From Bacillota bacterium (GTDB taxonomy: Bacteria; Bacillota; Clostridia; Lachnospirales; Lachnospiraceae): DNA of 64,000 nucleotides. The DNA is taken from contig JAEWMT010000113.1 of NCBI GenBank assembly GCA_023393095.1, positions 1-64,000 of the forward strand, given 5' to 3'. A model generated the notes under the pieces. The model saw nothing but the letters and a program-made list of their open reading frames with translations, was not told the origin of the DNA and made no database searches. Shown here one piece after another: positions 17,350 to 25,912 of the stretch. Both the position numbers and the translations under genes were made by a program. Within the stretch, counting starts at the first letter, position 1. The number at the start of each line of letters is the position of its first letter.

Positions 17350-17433
17350 TGCAGTCGAGGGGACTTGAACCCCTACCCAGAAACCCGGACTAGATCCTTA
17401 GTCTAGCGCGTATGCCAATTCCGCCACGACTGC
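17350..17433 (-). tRNA. tRNA-Leu (anticodon AAG)
   Basis: An 84-nt leucine tRNA with acceptor stem GCAGTCG/CGACTGC, a long variable arm and T-arm GGGGTTCAAGTCCCC. Anticodon stem CTAGA/TCTAG encloses CTAAGGA, which gives anticodon AAG for CUU codons. CUU is more often read by a GAG anticodon in bacteria, so A34 (possibly deaminated to inosine) is worth noting. CCA is not encoded beyond the discriminator A. Confidence 0.93.
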
Positions 17434-17573
17434 TCAACCATGTTCGCTGTTTGCCGCGAACAATAGTCATTATATCATCCCAAATATATATTTGCAACAC
17501 TTTTTTCACGAAATTTTTTGTATTTTTCGTACATAAATATATTTAATTTAATTGTAAATCCTCCAGATTATGT

Positions 17574-19136
17574 CTACTTTGTAATCTTCTTTTTCCTCTG
17601 GCAGGCATCGAAGATATCCCTCATAGCAGGATTATTGATTAGGTTGCCCTTAAAGTCAAAACGGGAACCGTGGCATGGACAGTCCCAAGTCAATTCGTTC
17701 TGGTTCCATTCCAGACTACAGCCCAGATGAGGGCATTTCGTCGTTACGAAATAATATTTATCCTCTGCTTCTCTATATACACCAACACGTTCCCCATCTT
17801 CATTGATTATCCCGGCCTTGCCAACAGCAATATCCTTCAGCTTATCATGAGGGATTTTCATATGCTCCTTAAGAAGGCTGACCGTAATGATTGCTGCATC
17901 CTTAAGGAACTTACCGCTGCCCGAGATCATTAGCCTACGCGGATAAAATACCTTCTGGTATTCATTGTCCTTACCGCTAATCATATCACTAATAATCATA
18001 GCCGAAACCATGGAGTTTGTCATACCCCATTTATTAAATCCCGTAGCTACATACATGTTTGGAATATTAGCTGAATACTTGCCAATGTAAGGTATCTCAT
18101 CGGGTGTCATGCAGTCCTGGTTGGACCAGGTGTATTTTATCTTTGCATTCGGGTACCACTTCCTTGCATAACTCTCAATTTTGGAATAAGCATTTAAAGG
18201 ATTATATTTTCCGGATCTGTGATTTCCGCTTCCTAAGATCAGATACTCCTTGTATCTTCGAAAAGAAAATCCATTCGTATCCGCATCCAGATACATGCCG
18301 TCCAGATTTGCCTTATTCTCTATATCATCTCCCTCTAAAGCTGCAACATATTGCCTCTCCTGATGCAGCCTGAAGAAATAATAACCCGGTACATTAATGA
18401 ATGGATAATGGGTAGCTATGACGATAGATTTTGCCCGAACGCTTCCTTTATCCGTTATAATCAACCCTCCGGTACGGACTTCCGTTACTCTGGTATGCTC
18501 ATAAATCGTAAGCTTCTTTGCAACTTCATCCAGAAACTTCAGCGGATGAAACTGCGCCTGTCGTTCAAACCGCACCGCTGCTTTGACTGCAAAAGGAAGT
18601 GTCGTCTCTCTAGTAAAGGAAGCGGGTAATCCAAGCTTCTTCGCCGCCTCAACTTCCTGTCTGATACGCTGTACATTATCAAGCGTATAGATATAGTTTG
18701 GCTTGATTTCATAATCACAACTGATATTATTTTGATTGATGATTTCCTCAAATTTTTCAATTGCATGCTGATTTGCCATTGCATATTCCCACGCACGCTC
18801 TTCACCTTTATACATCATAAGCTTATGATAGATCAGATTATGCTGCGAGGACACCTTCGCGGTAGTATTCTTTGTAATTCCACTGCCGGCTTCCTGACAT
18901 TCCAGCACCACTGTGCTGATGCCTCTCTCCTGAAGCATATATGCAATTAACACACCCGCGAGTCCTGCTCCGATGACTGCAACTTCTGTATTGATATCAG
19001 CTTGCAAGGATGGTCTAGTTATTTGTTGTGTACTCTCCTGCTGCTCATATCGGTATTGCTTCTGTATCCAAAGTGATTCACCACGTTCTTTCCCGCTATT
19101 TTCAAAGGTTCCATTCTCTTTCCAAATTGTTTTCAT
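17574..19136 (-). CDS. FAD-dependent oxidoreductase with C-terminal Rieske domain
   Basis: A 520-residue two-domain protein. The N-terminal domain is a DAO/glycine-oxidase-type flavoprotein with VAVIGAGLAGVLIAYMLQERG (about residue 52) binding FAD and YIGKYSANIPNMYVATGFNKWGMTNSM near the domain end. The last ~100 residues form a Rieske 2Fe-2S domain with CPHLGCSL and CPCHGSRFDFKG, which supply the two Cys-His pairs. ATG at 19136 was chosen because TGGAGGTATCA precedes it. Proteins of this architecture are found in Firmicutes and cyanobacteria. The physiological substrate is not established. Confidence 0.88.
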   Translation of the reverse strand: MKTIWKENGTFENSGKERGESLWIQKQYRYEQQESTQQITRPSLQADINTEVAVIGAGLAGVLIAYMLQERGISTVVLECQEAGSGITKNTTAKVSSQHNLIYHKLMMYKGEERAWEYAMANQHAIEKFEEIINQNNISCDYEIKPNYIYTLDNVQRIRQEVEAAKKLGLPASFTRETTLPFAVKAAVRFERQAQFHPLKFLDEVAKKLTIYEHTRVTEVRTGGLIITDKGSVRAKSIVIATHYPFINVPGYYFFRLHQERQYVAALEGDDIENKANLDGMYLDADTNGFSFRRYKEYLILGSGNHRSGKYNPLNAYSKIESYARKWYPNAKIKYTWSNQDCMTPDEIPYIGKYSANIPNMYVATGFNKWGMTNSMVSAMIISDMISGKDNEYQKVFYPRRLMISGSGKFLKDAAIITVSLLKEHMKIPHDKLKDIAVGKAGIINEDGERVGVYREAEDKYYFVTTKCPHLGCSLEWNQNELTWDCPCHGSRFDFKGNLINNPAMRDIFDACQRKKKITK

Positions 19137-19543
19137 TGATACCTCCATTGATATGCCACAGCTTATCTTTTATATTTCATACTCTTAAGGTTATATTTTC
19201 CGAAAAAGAAGTAATTATTCGAAATTTCATATTACTTAATATATTTAGAAACACTTTGTTGCCGTATTATTTCAATGAAGAAAATCTAAGCATTTTATAA
19301 AAATTTATCAGTATCGGAATGTGTTTTCTACTTTACTGGGATATGGAATTAATGAAAATTCAAGATTTATCTAGTGAATTTAAAGATCTTAAAAGGATCA
19401 TAAATATTATGATTAAGATGTTAGAAGCCTTAAACAAGGTATAGAAATGAATTTAGTTGTTTATATATTCATCATGTGGATCAATTAGGATTTATGCTAA
19501 TCAAACCATATTATGAACAAAAATATTTTAGCAAATAAAAAAA
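19137..19543. other. Intergenic, no convincing gene
   Basis: About 400 AT-rich bases between the Rieske flavoprotein gene and tRNA-Asn. A 41-codon frame at 19319-19444 encodes an amphipathic peptide but has no clear ribosome site, so it is not called. The promoter of the flavoprotein gene must lie in the left part. Confidence 0.5.
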
Positions 19544-19615
19544 CTCCCCGAGTAGGGCTCGAACCTACAACCCCACGGTTAACAGCCGTGTGCTCTACCA
19601 TTGAGCTATCGAGGA
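19544..19615 (-). tRNA. tRNA-Asn (anticodon GTT)
   Basis: Acceptor TCCTCGA/TCGGGGA (one G-U pair), D-arm AGCTCAATGGTAGAGC, anticodon stem CACGG/CCGTG enclosing CTGTTAA, T-arm TGTAGGTTCGAGCCCTAC, discriminator G. 72 nt, CCA not encoded. An oligo-T stretch follows the 3' end. Confidence 0.95.
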
Positions 19616-19778
19616 ATATGTTGTAATTTTAATACTATGCTGAATTGTTGTCAATACTAATACTGCTATTTTTTTCTATGTTTAGTTTAAGTTATGTTAT
19701 AGCATTTATATAATTTTGCATATTACGAATTTATTGAAAATCTGTGAAAAACTGCATAAAGGTAAAATAATTTTTGTG

Positions 19779-19807
19779 TTGAAAATAAAAATGTATTATG
19801 TTATAAT
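19779..19807 (+). promoter_or_regulatory. Sigma-A-type promoter of tRNA-Leu(CAG)
   Basis: TTGAAA at 19779-19784 and TATAAT at 19802-19807 are separated by 17 bp. The predicted transcription start is about 25 bp ahead of the mature tRNA 5' end. Confidence 0.7.
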
Positions 19808-19837
19808 CTAATTCGTTCCTGTCATGGAACGAGATAT

Positions 19838-19922
19838 GCAGTTGTGGCGGAATTGGCATACGCGCTAGATTCAGGTTCTAGTCCGGGTTAACTGGGTGAG
19901 GGTTCAAGTCCCTTCAACTGCA
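19838..19922 (+). tRNA. tRNA-Leu (anticodon CAG)
   Basis: An 85-nt leucine tRNA with acceptor GCAGTTG/CAACTGC. Stem CTAGA/TCTAG encloses TTCAGGT (anticodon CAG), and a long variable arm is present. Body sequence is close to tRNA-Leu(AAG) 2.4 kb to the left on the opposite strand, which suggests duplication and anticodon divergence. Confidence 0.95.
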
Positions 19923-19928
19923 TTAATG

Positions 19929-19964
19929 AAAAGCCTTGTAAATGATTAGTTTACAAGGCTTTTC
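19929..19964 (+). terminator. Terminator of tRNA-Leu(CAG)
   Basis: AAAAGCCTTGTAAA and TTTACAAGGCTTTT form a perfect 14-bp stem with a 7-nt loop and a terminal T-run, starting 6 bp after the tRNA. Confidence 0.85.
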
Positions 19965-20168
19965 TTGTTCTATGTTTTTATAAATGAAAAATCTTAGCGA
20001 TGGTCGGCGGTCAGATAATAATCTATAAGTCATCTGAATGGCTGACATGGCTATCACGCTCAGGTGCGTCAATTGACTTCCTATATTTAGAAATGTATAA
20101 TGAAATAATGATATAGTTGCGGAATATTATTATGGTTACAAGAAAAATCCATAAACAGGAGCGAGTTC

Positions 20169-20726
20169 ATGATAAAACTTAATTGGATTAATTGGCGTAA
20201 AGAAATGGAGAAAATCGAACTAATATCAGATGCATCTGAAAAAACAGCTCGCCTTCAACTCTTAGACTCGGTTATTGATAGAATTAATGAATATAATGAG
20301 TATGTTTCTGACTATGAATATTGCCAGAAAAAGCAGGAAATCATCAGCAGAGGCGTTGCCTTTATCCCACAATCTAATCCTCGTGTCATTAAGTCCAATT
20401 GGAGTAAACTATTCGCTGCTTCCGTAAGTTCTGATGAAAAGAGAGCCATCGGATATGAAAATTATAGGTGGCATATATTCAGTTTTGAAAAGATAAATGC
20501 GTATACAAATACTAAGGCAAGAAACGCTTTTAATAAGTGTAAGAAAGATATGGTATTTGCCTTTTATCAGCATAAGGATGAAGCTTTTTATGTTGAAAAT
20601 GCCAAGCTACTCAAATCTACGGATTTCGACTCAGATGATGATATTTACATTTTTGATGTGGTTAACAAATGGACCTATGTTCATACGCATGAAGCCCAAT
20701 GTGGTCCTTATTTCTATCGTTTCTGA
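20169..20726 (+). CDS. Hypothetical protein, DUF4275-like
   Basis: A 185-residue soluble protein with no signal peptide or membrane span. The centre carries WSKLFAASVSSDEKRAIG, YRWHIFSFEKI, ARNAFNKCKKD and VFAFYQHKDEAFYVENA, which I associate with DUF4275-type proteins of Bacilli and Clostridia (recalled, not searched). The acidic stretch DFDSDDDIYIFD precedes the C-terminal strand. The start has an AGGAG-like site (CAGGAGCGAGTTC). It stands alone between tRNA-Leu and a convergent unknown gene. Function unknown. Confidence 0.55.
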   Translation: MIKLNWINWRKEMEKIELISDASEKTARLQLLDSVIDRINEYNEYVSDYEYCQKKQEIISRGVAFIPQSNPRVIKSNWSKLFAASVSSDEKRAIGYENYRWHIFSFEKINAYTNTKARNAFNKCKKDMVFAFYQHKDEAFYVENAKLLKSTDFDSDDDIYIFDVVNKWTYVHTHEAQCGPYFYRF

Positions 20727-20905
20727 TGCAATGAACTTTTGTATGGGGAGTATGGGGAGTAATGTTTATTTATCATATGATTGACCGTCTGATTTTACCT
20801 AATTAAAGTATCCAAATGCTAACGACGAAAATTACGACTTGAAAAGCATGACATTCAATGATATCAGGAGAAAGTATTGGATAAGACTGTAATAAGTATC
20901 ATTTC

Positions 20906-21907
20906 TTAAAATATTATATCCAAGCTATAATCTTCGTTTTCTTTAATATAAAATATCGTTTTCCACTCCACTTTTGGTACCTGAGTAAAGTGTAAGGAGG
21001 AGCAGGCAATCCGTTTATTGTTTTCTTCTGAATTTTTTCCTGTAATAAATATAGCACTGGGTGCGTCTGAACTTCCTATGATAAAGTCGCCACATGAAGA
21101 GATTTCATTAGAAATCGAATTTTCTCTACTTCTGGGCTTATCACCTCTTGCACAATCTTGTATTCTAAAATCTTTCTGCGCCAATTCCGGTATAATAGTA
21201 TAAGTCAGCATTTTATAATAATTCGGTAATTCAACATCTTTATAGAATCGTGACAAGGTATCCTGTAAAGTTTTTGTTTCACATTCATCTATCGTTATTT
21301 TATATTCCTGTTGACTGACCGGATGAATACATGTGATTTCTTGCCGATAATGAGGGTCTTCGGTAGTAAAATGTATCCCTGAATACGCTACTGGATGTTC
21401 CCTAAATGTTAGTGATAACGTTTTTATTTTAGGCTTTCTAGCAGTCTTCCATGGGAAACACGCTCTTATAAAACTCCAGCCTTGGCTTCTGTCACAATCA
21501 TAATACTCCATTAATTCATCCTGTACATTCTCTCTATGTTCGCGTTCCTCTTCACAAGGATGCCAATCAACGGCACACATTCTGGAAGTTACTAATTCCT
21601 TTCCGTTAATTCTTGCTATAACCTCAATATTAATTGAAAACGGATTTTCTTTCTCCCTCTGCTCTAATTCATCATCATTTAATCTGGATATTCTCTCATT
21701 TTCATTCCAACGTTTATAATAATTTTCAATTCTATCTCTTGGAATTTCTACGCAGAAATCAATAACCAATCCTTTAGAACAGGCATAGGCAGCTGGAACA
21801 TACCATTTTAACCCACTCCATAAAAACTCGCGTTTGATAGGCATTCCCTTCCCAGCATGTTCAGTTTTATGGCCTCCCCAATAGTCCCCACTATAATAAA
21901 CTTTCAT
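20906..21907 (-). CDS. Hypothetical protein, unknown family
   Basis: A 333-residue soluble protein with a good ribosome site (AAAGGAGAAAGG) before ATG at 21907. It is rich in aromatic and charged residues, with GLKWYVPAAYACSKGLVIDFCVEIP near residue 32, WHPCEEEREHRENVQ near 115 and GWSFIRACFPWKT near 142. The C-terminal third looks strand-rich. No catalytic motif, signal peptide or membrane segment is seen. I do not recognise it. It converges with the DUF4275-like gene across 180 bp without a clear terminator. Confidence 0.55.
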   Translation of the reverse strand: MKVYYSGDYWGGHKTEHAGKGMPIKREFLWSGLKWYVPAAYACSKGLVIDFCVEIPRDRIENYYKRWNENERISRLNDDELEQREKENPFSINIEVIARINGKELVTSRMCAVDWHPCEEEREHRENVQDELMEYYDCDRSQGWSFIRACFPWKTARKPKIKTLSLTFREHPVAYSGIHFTTEDPHYRQEITCIHPVSQQEYKITIDECETKTLQDTLSRFYKDVELPNYYKMLTYTIIPELAQKDFRIQDCARGDKPRSRENSISNEISSCGDFIIGSSDAPSAIFITGKNSEENNKRIACSSLHFTQVPKVEWKTIFYIKENEDYSLDIIF

Positions 21908-22258
21908 CCTTTCTCCTTTTCTAAAGTAATATATTTATTTCCGATTTAACAAATTATTTTGATATGCAAATTCCATCTTCACCTTATATTTTCTGCGATG
22001 TTTTTCGTATATAAGCTCATATGTTAAATAGTATACCATATTATTACATAATTCCAAACATCTTTCCAGCCGGCAGAAATAGAATTGTCAAATTTTGTAA
22101 TCATAAGAGGTAATTAGTCCTATTTAGCAACTATTCCCTGTACAAATTTGTGAAAAAATAATAAAATTTTATACAAATAGTGATATTGGTAACCAACTTG
22201 AAATCATGAAATAAGTGGGCGAAATTAATTCCGTTTGAACGAAAGTGAGGTTAAATAG
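21908..22258. other. Divergent intergenic region, no gene seen
   Basis: About 350 AT-rich bases separating the leftward unknown gene from the rightward degenerate GGDEF gene. It should contain both promoters. No clear palindrome or RNA element is visible. A ribosome site (GTGAGGTTAAATAG) immediately precedes the GGDEF gene. Confidence 0.45.
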
Positions 22259-22852
22259 ATGAACCAACCATGTTTTGACCAACGATCAAAGGAAATTTCT
22301 CAAGATGTCCTAACCTCCGATATGTGTCACAACATAAGCATCAGAGGATATTCCGATTATATCACGTTGGATAATTCCTACATCAGCATCTCAAATATCT
22401 TTCATTTTGAGGCTTCTGCCAAAAAAATGCTGAATGACAATTCTGACTCCAATTCACACATTATGATTGTATTTGGCATAGACAATTTTAAGGAAATTAA
22501 TAAGTGCTATGGGTTTGCTGTAGGTAATGAGCTTTTATCCTACGTTCAAATTATTTTAAAGTCGTATATAGACGAACCACATCTATTTTGTCAGCTATAT
22601 TCTGATAGCTTTGCAATTTTTTTAGAAAATTATAGTGATATTGATCTCGCTTTACTTACCATACAGCTTACTGAGGAAATTACAAGTTATAACCTCGATA
22701 TCAAACCAAAGCTTTCCTTTGGTATTTGTAAGGCAGATTCTTCAGACTTCAACATATTTTCCTTATGTGGCCGGGCATTATTTGCGAGAAGAACGATAAA
22801 AACGGATGCCGGACAGCTTATGGCCGATTATCATGAAATTGCACATGTTTAA
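22259..22852 (+). CDS. Degenerate stand-alone GGDEF-domain protein
   Basis: A 197-residue cytosolic protein. Residues ~62-190 follow the diguanylate cyclase fold: IMIVFGIDNFKEINKCYGFAVGNELL matches the D-x-D/FK-x-N-D-x-x-GH-x-x-GD block. The following FCQLYSDSFAIFLENY aligns with R-x-GGDEFA, so the GGDEF signature is replaced by YSDSF. The nucleotide-binding glycines and catalytic acid are lost, so c-di-GMP synthesis is not expected. It may bind GTP or act as a regulator. It converges with a complete GGDEF protein across a structured hairpin. Confidence 0.7.
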   Translation: MNQPCFDQRSKEISQDVLTSDMCHNISIRGYSDYITLDNSYISISNIFHFEASAKKMLNDNSDSNSHIMIVFGIDNFKEINKCYGFAVGNELLSYVQIILKSYIDEPHLFCQLYSDSFAIFLENYSDIDLALLTIQLTEEITSYNLDIKPKLSFGICKADSSDFNIFSLCGRALFARRTIKTDAGQLMADYHEIAHV

Positions 22853-22880
22853 ACAGAGTGAGATTATATGAACAGAAATA

Positions 22881-22968
22881 TGAGGTATGTAACAAGCATC
22901 ATCAAATACTGTTTCGTTATACTTTCCTATAACCAAAACACATGATGAAGTCTCATTTACATACCTCA
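22881..22968. terminator. 88-nt multi-helix hairpin between convergent GGDEF genes
   Basis: TGAGGTATGTAA (22881-22892) pairs perfectly with TTACATACCTCA (22957-22968). Nested inside are CATCATC with GATGA and GTTTCGTTATA with TATAACCAAAAC around a 6-nt apex. It lies between convergent genes, so it may terminate both, but it is longer and more ordered than a usual intrinsic terminator. Confidence 0.55.
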
Positions 22969-23018
22969 TGCGATTGCCCTATATAGAATATGATTTATAC
23001 CCGTGTTATCCATCACTT

Positions 23019-24932
23019 CTAAAGCTTTTGGGAAATATTCTTTAACCTTCTCTTATTCTTCGCTTTATTCGTATACATTTGATGGTCAGCACAATCAATC
23101 ATTTTCTTGATATCCTGATAACTTTGAACATAGTCACAGCAGGCTCCCATACTGATTAGAATTTTGTATGGCTTCTTAGATTTCTCATTATAATTATCTA
23201 TATAATACTTTACTGAACGTAAGTAGCTTTGCGTCATGTTCTCATCCTCATCATACACACCCGCAACCAAGAACTCGTCTCCTCCGACTCTTGCACAGAT
23301 TTCGCTTCCTCTACTGCAGCTTTGAAATGCACTTGCTACTACCGTAATAATATTATCACCTTCCTGATGCCCATATTGGTCATTGACCGCTTTCAGGTTA
23401 TCTAGGTCTGCCATGATAATGATTAGCTTTTTATTCCGGTGTATAACCTCACTAATAATATTTGGCAGATTCTGATCAAATCCTCTGCGGTTATAGATAC
23501 CTGTAAGAACATCACGAAAAGAGGTTCGATAGAGCTTTCTGTGAGCCCGGTTATACTCGAGCACATTCATAATATATCTGCTCCAGTTACGGTATATAAT
23601 ATCAAAAACCTTTACTTTATCACCGTATGACAGAACCGAATATCCAATGGTATGCTCATTGAAATGTAATGGTGTAAAATAATACGCCTTTGGTTTTGCT
23701 CTATCCTTCCATAAATCTGGCAACATATCCTTCGTAGCAAAGGAATAATTGCTGTTAATGCACTCTTTATTTTCATGTTCTATTACCAGCATCATTTTAT
23801 CCGTATATCCAATTCTCGGCGCTGCTTCCCTGCTGGAACTATAGTTATGCGCACTACCATCCCAATTGTCACAAAGGCACAGATAATAATCCGAATAATC
23901 CTTGATTAGATATAGATACTGGCTGAATTTCATAATACATTCCTCAAAACCTGTTATCGATGTGAGGGTTTCCATCATATAGCTATCAAGCAAGGTTTTA
24001 TAATCTTCCGTCTTCGTTTTGAGTCTATGAAAGCTGCTTCGTTTCATATAATCATAATCATTGCAACCACAGCTGCGTCCGATTTCCATATGCCCCTGAT
24101 TGACATTGGAGATATCAGGCTTCTTCCCTGTCATCATTCTAGTCAGTTCACAGATTGCCTCTTCCCCAGTCTGCATGATCGGAGCGGAATATGTAGTAAT
24201 AACCGTACTGCAAAATGCAGCTTCATCCGTAGCATCATACCCTGTTACAATAAGATCTGTCGGTACATGAATTCCGTGTTTAGCCAGTTCGTCAACCAGC
24301 CCGATTGCCATATAATCATTTAGGCACATAACCGCCTCGGGCTTATGTATTCTGCCTTCTATGATATCCCTCGCCAGTTTTTCTCCGCTTGGATAATAGT
24401 AATTACCTTCATAGCTGATTGCATCCTGCTCTAACTTTATACCATGCTTCTCTAATGAATCCTTAAAGCCCGCCACCCGATTTATTGTATAAAGTGATTC
24501 CGGTTGGGCAGCTAGGCAGAAAATATCTTTCACTCCATGATTTTCGATGAGATGATCGGTCAATTGCTCCATAGCTTTTCTATCATTTGTATAGATAAAA
24601 GGAAAATGCTTTGAGTACATATCAACATATAACACCGGACATTTACATTTCCCAAGAAGCATCTCTTCTATTTCTTTTGCTAAATTATCAATTGCAAAAG
24701 TAATACCTGCAACTATGATTCCATCAAATAGATTAAAATTAATCAGATTATATATGTTTTTTTCACCTATTTTATATTCCGGTAAACCCGTATTCTTGAT
24801 AAAGGTAGAAAATACAGCGACATCATAATTCAGAGCATAACATTGCGTAATAATGCCCTTAAGTAGTTTGTGCTGATATAATTCTTCAACTTCCGATATG
24901 ATAACCCCAATTAATTTTCTCTTTTTGATCAT
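23019..24932 (-). CDS. Sugar-binding-domain sensor fused to a diguanylate cyclase
   Basis: A 637-residue protein without membrane spans or helix-turn-helix. Residues ~5-285 are a LacI/ribose-binding-protein-like sensor (KLIGVIISEVEELYQHKLLKGI at the start, DGIIVAGITF, VIVTGYDATDEAA-like block) ending in a GRSCGCNDYDY cysteine motif. A linker domain of about 180 residues follows, then GGDEF from ~475: FRDVLTGIYNRRGFD, MADLDNLKAVNDQYGHQEGD and CARVGGDEFLV. The inhibitory RxxD site appears as RGSE. It is probably a cytosolic cyclase that responds to an intracellular ligand. It faces the degenerate GGDEF gene. Confidence 0.85.
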   Translation of the reverse strand: MIKKRKLIGVIISEVEELYQHKLLKGIITQCYALNYDVAVFSTFIKNTGLPEYKIGEKNIYNLINFNLFDGIIVAGITFAIDNLAKEIEEMLLGKCKCPVLYVDMYSKHFPFIYTNDRKAMEQLTDHLIENHGVKDIFCLAAQPESLYTINRVAGFKDSLEKHGIKLEQDAISYEGNYYYPSGEKLARDIIEGRIHKPEAVMCLNDYMAIGLVDELAKHGIHVPTDLIVTGYDATDEAAFCSTVITTYSAPIMQTGEEAICELTRMMTGKKPDISNVNQGHMEIGRSCGCNDYDYMKRSSFHRLKTKTEDYKTLLDSYMMETLTSITGFEECIMKFSQYLYLIKDYSDYYLCLCDNWDGSAHNYSSSREAAPRIGYTDKMMLVIEHENKECINSNYSFATKDMLPDLWKDRAKPKAYYFTPLHFNEHTIGYSVLSYGDKVKVFDIIYRNWSRYIMNVLEYNRAHRKLYRTSFRDVLTGIYNRRGFDQNLPNIISEVIHRNKKLIIIMADLDNLKAVNDQYGHQEGDNIITVVASAFQSCSRGSEICARVGGDEFLVAGVYDEDENMTQSYLRSVKYYIDNYNEKSKKPYKILISMGACCDYVQSYQDIKKMIDCADHQMYTNKAKNKRRLKNISQKL

Positions 24933-25083
24933 GTAACTTCACCCCAATCATTTGCAGATAGAAAGTCCCGGAAAATTAGTGTAGGATTATTATACAATAA
25001 TTGTCATCTAAATAATAGAGTAATTTACTCATCATTTTATTCATAAAATACATAATATTCATCAAATACCGCTATATTTCGAC

Positions 25084-25782
25084 TTATTTCATCCCTTCAA
25101 GACATTTGATCAAAAGGGGTTTATCCAATAATTTAAAACTATTTCCATAATAATCAATTAATCCCTCGTCGTTCATCCTTGCCAGTTCTCTGCACATCGA
25201 GGTCCTGGAGACATTCAGATAATCCGCAAGTTCATTCCGGTTCAGAGGAATTTGAAAGATGCTTGTATCACTTTTCGCGGCTTCACTTAGCAAATAACTA
25301 GCCAGCTTTTCCCGCATCCCCTTAATGATAAGAAGTTCCATCTTACGGTTCAGGCCGAGATTCTTCTCTCCAAGAACGATCATCATATTCTGTATCAATC
25401 TGATATGGAAGCTGCAGCTATTGCCGCAGGATCTGATCACCCTTTCATAAGGAATCAATAAAATATCCGATTCCATCTTAACCCGGACACTTACCGGAGA
25501 AATACGTTCGGACGTACATACTATTCCTTCCGCAAACATATGTGAGGGTCCAAGAAGCGCCATGATATGCTTATTTCCGGATAAATTCTCTTTTATGATT
25601 TCTGCCCCTCCGGTCAGTATAATTCCTATATAGTTTATCTCATCTCCTGAAAGAAAGATGTATTCATCCGTGTGGTATTTCTTTAACTGGGCATTCAGGC
25701 ATTTCAACAGATTACCCAGCTGGTCTTCTTCAATTCCGTAAAACAAAGAGCATCGTTTTAATACCGGATAATATTGTTCCAT
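25084..25782 (-). CDS. Crp/Fnr-family regulator, divergent from hcp
   Basis: A 232-residue regulator. Residues ~10-130 form a cyclic-nucleotide-binding-like beta-barrel (LSGDEINYIGIILTGGAEIIKE). The C-terminal winged helix has LNRNELADYLNVSRTSMCRELARMNDEGLIDYYG (about 178-212) as the DNA-reading part. Cysteines are present near the N-terminus and at CGNSC near residue 117, but not in the classical Fnr spacing. It diverges from hcp over a 130-bp gap holding a perfect palindrome, matching the HcpR-type arrangement. The signal is probably NO or a related nitrogen oxide (inference). Confidence 0.85.
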   Translation of the reverse strand: MEQYYPVLKRCSLFYGIEEDQLGNLLKCLNAQLKKYHTDEYIFLSGDEINYIGIILTGGAEIIKENLSGNKHIMALLGPSHMFAEGIVCTSERISPVSVRVKMESDILLIPYERVIRSCGNSCSFHIRLIQNMMIVLGEKNLGLNRKMELLIIKGMREKLASYLLSEAAKSDTSIFQIPLNRNELADYLNVSRTSMCRELARMNDEGLIDYYGNSFKLLDKPLLIKCLEGMK

Positions 25783-25807
25783 AGATGCCTCCTTTCTCTA
25801 AGCAAAA

Positions 25808-25823
25808 TGTAGCCATGGCTACA
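25808..25823. promoter_or_regulatory. 16-bp palindromic operator, probable Crp/Fnr site
   Basis: TGTAGCCATGGCTACA is a perfect 16-bp palindrome in the gap between the divergent Crp/Fnr-type gene and hcp, about 90 bp ahead of hcp. An extended -10 (TGTATTATACT) follows about 15-25 bp later, so activation of hcp is plausible. Confidence 0.65.
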
Positions 25824-25912
25824 CATTTATTACTGTACCTGTATTATACTCAAGTTGTTCAAAAGAAGTCAACGAATAAAACAAATAAATAAATTTAAAA
25901 GGAGCGTTATCA

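Noticed and set aside
19319..19444. A 41-codon frame encoding an amphipathic peptide
   Set aside because: No convincing ribosome site and no recognisable family. Kept only as a remark.
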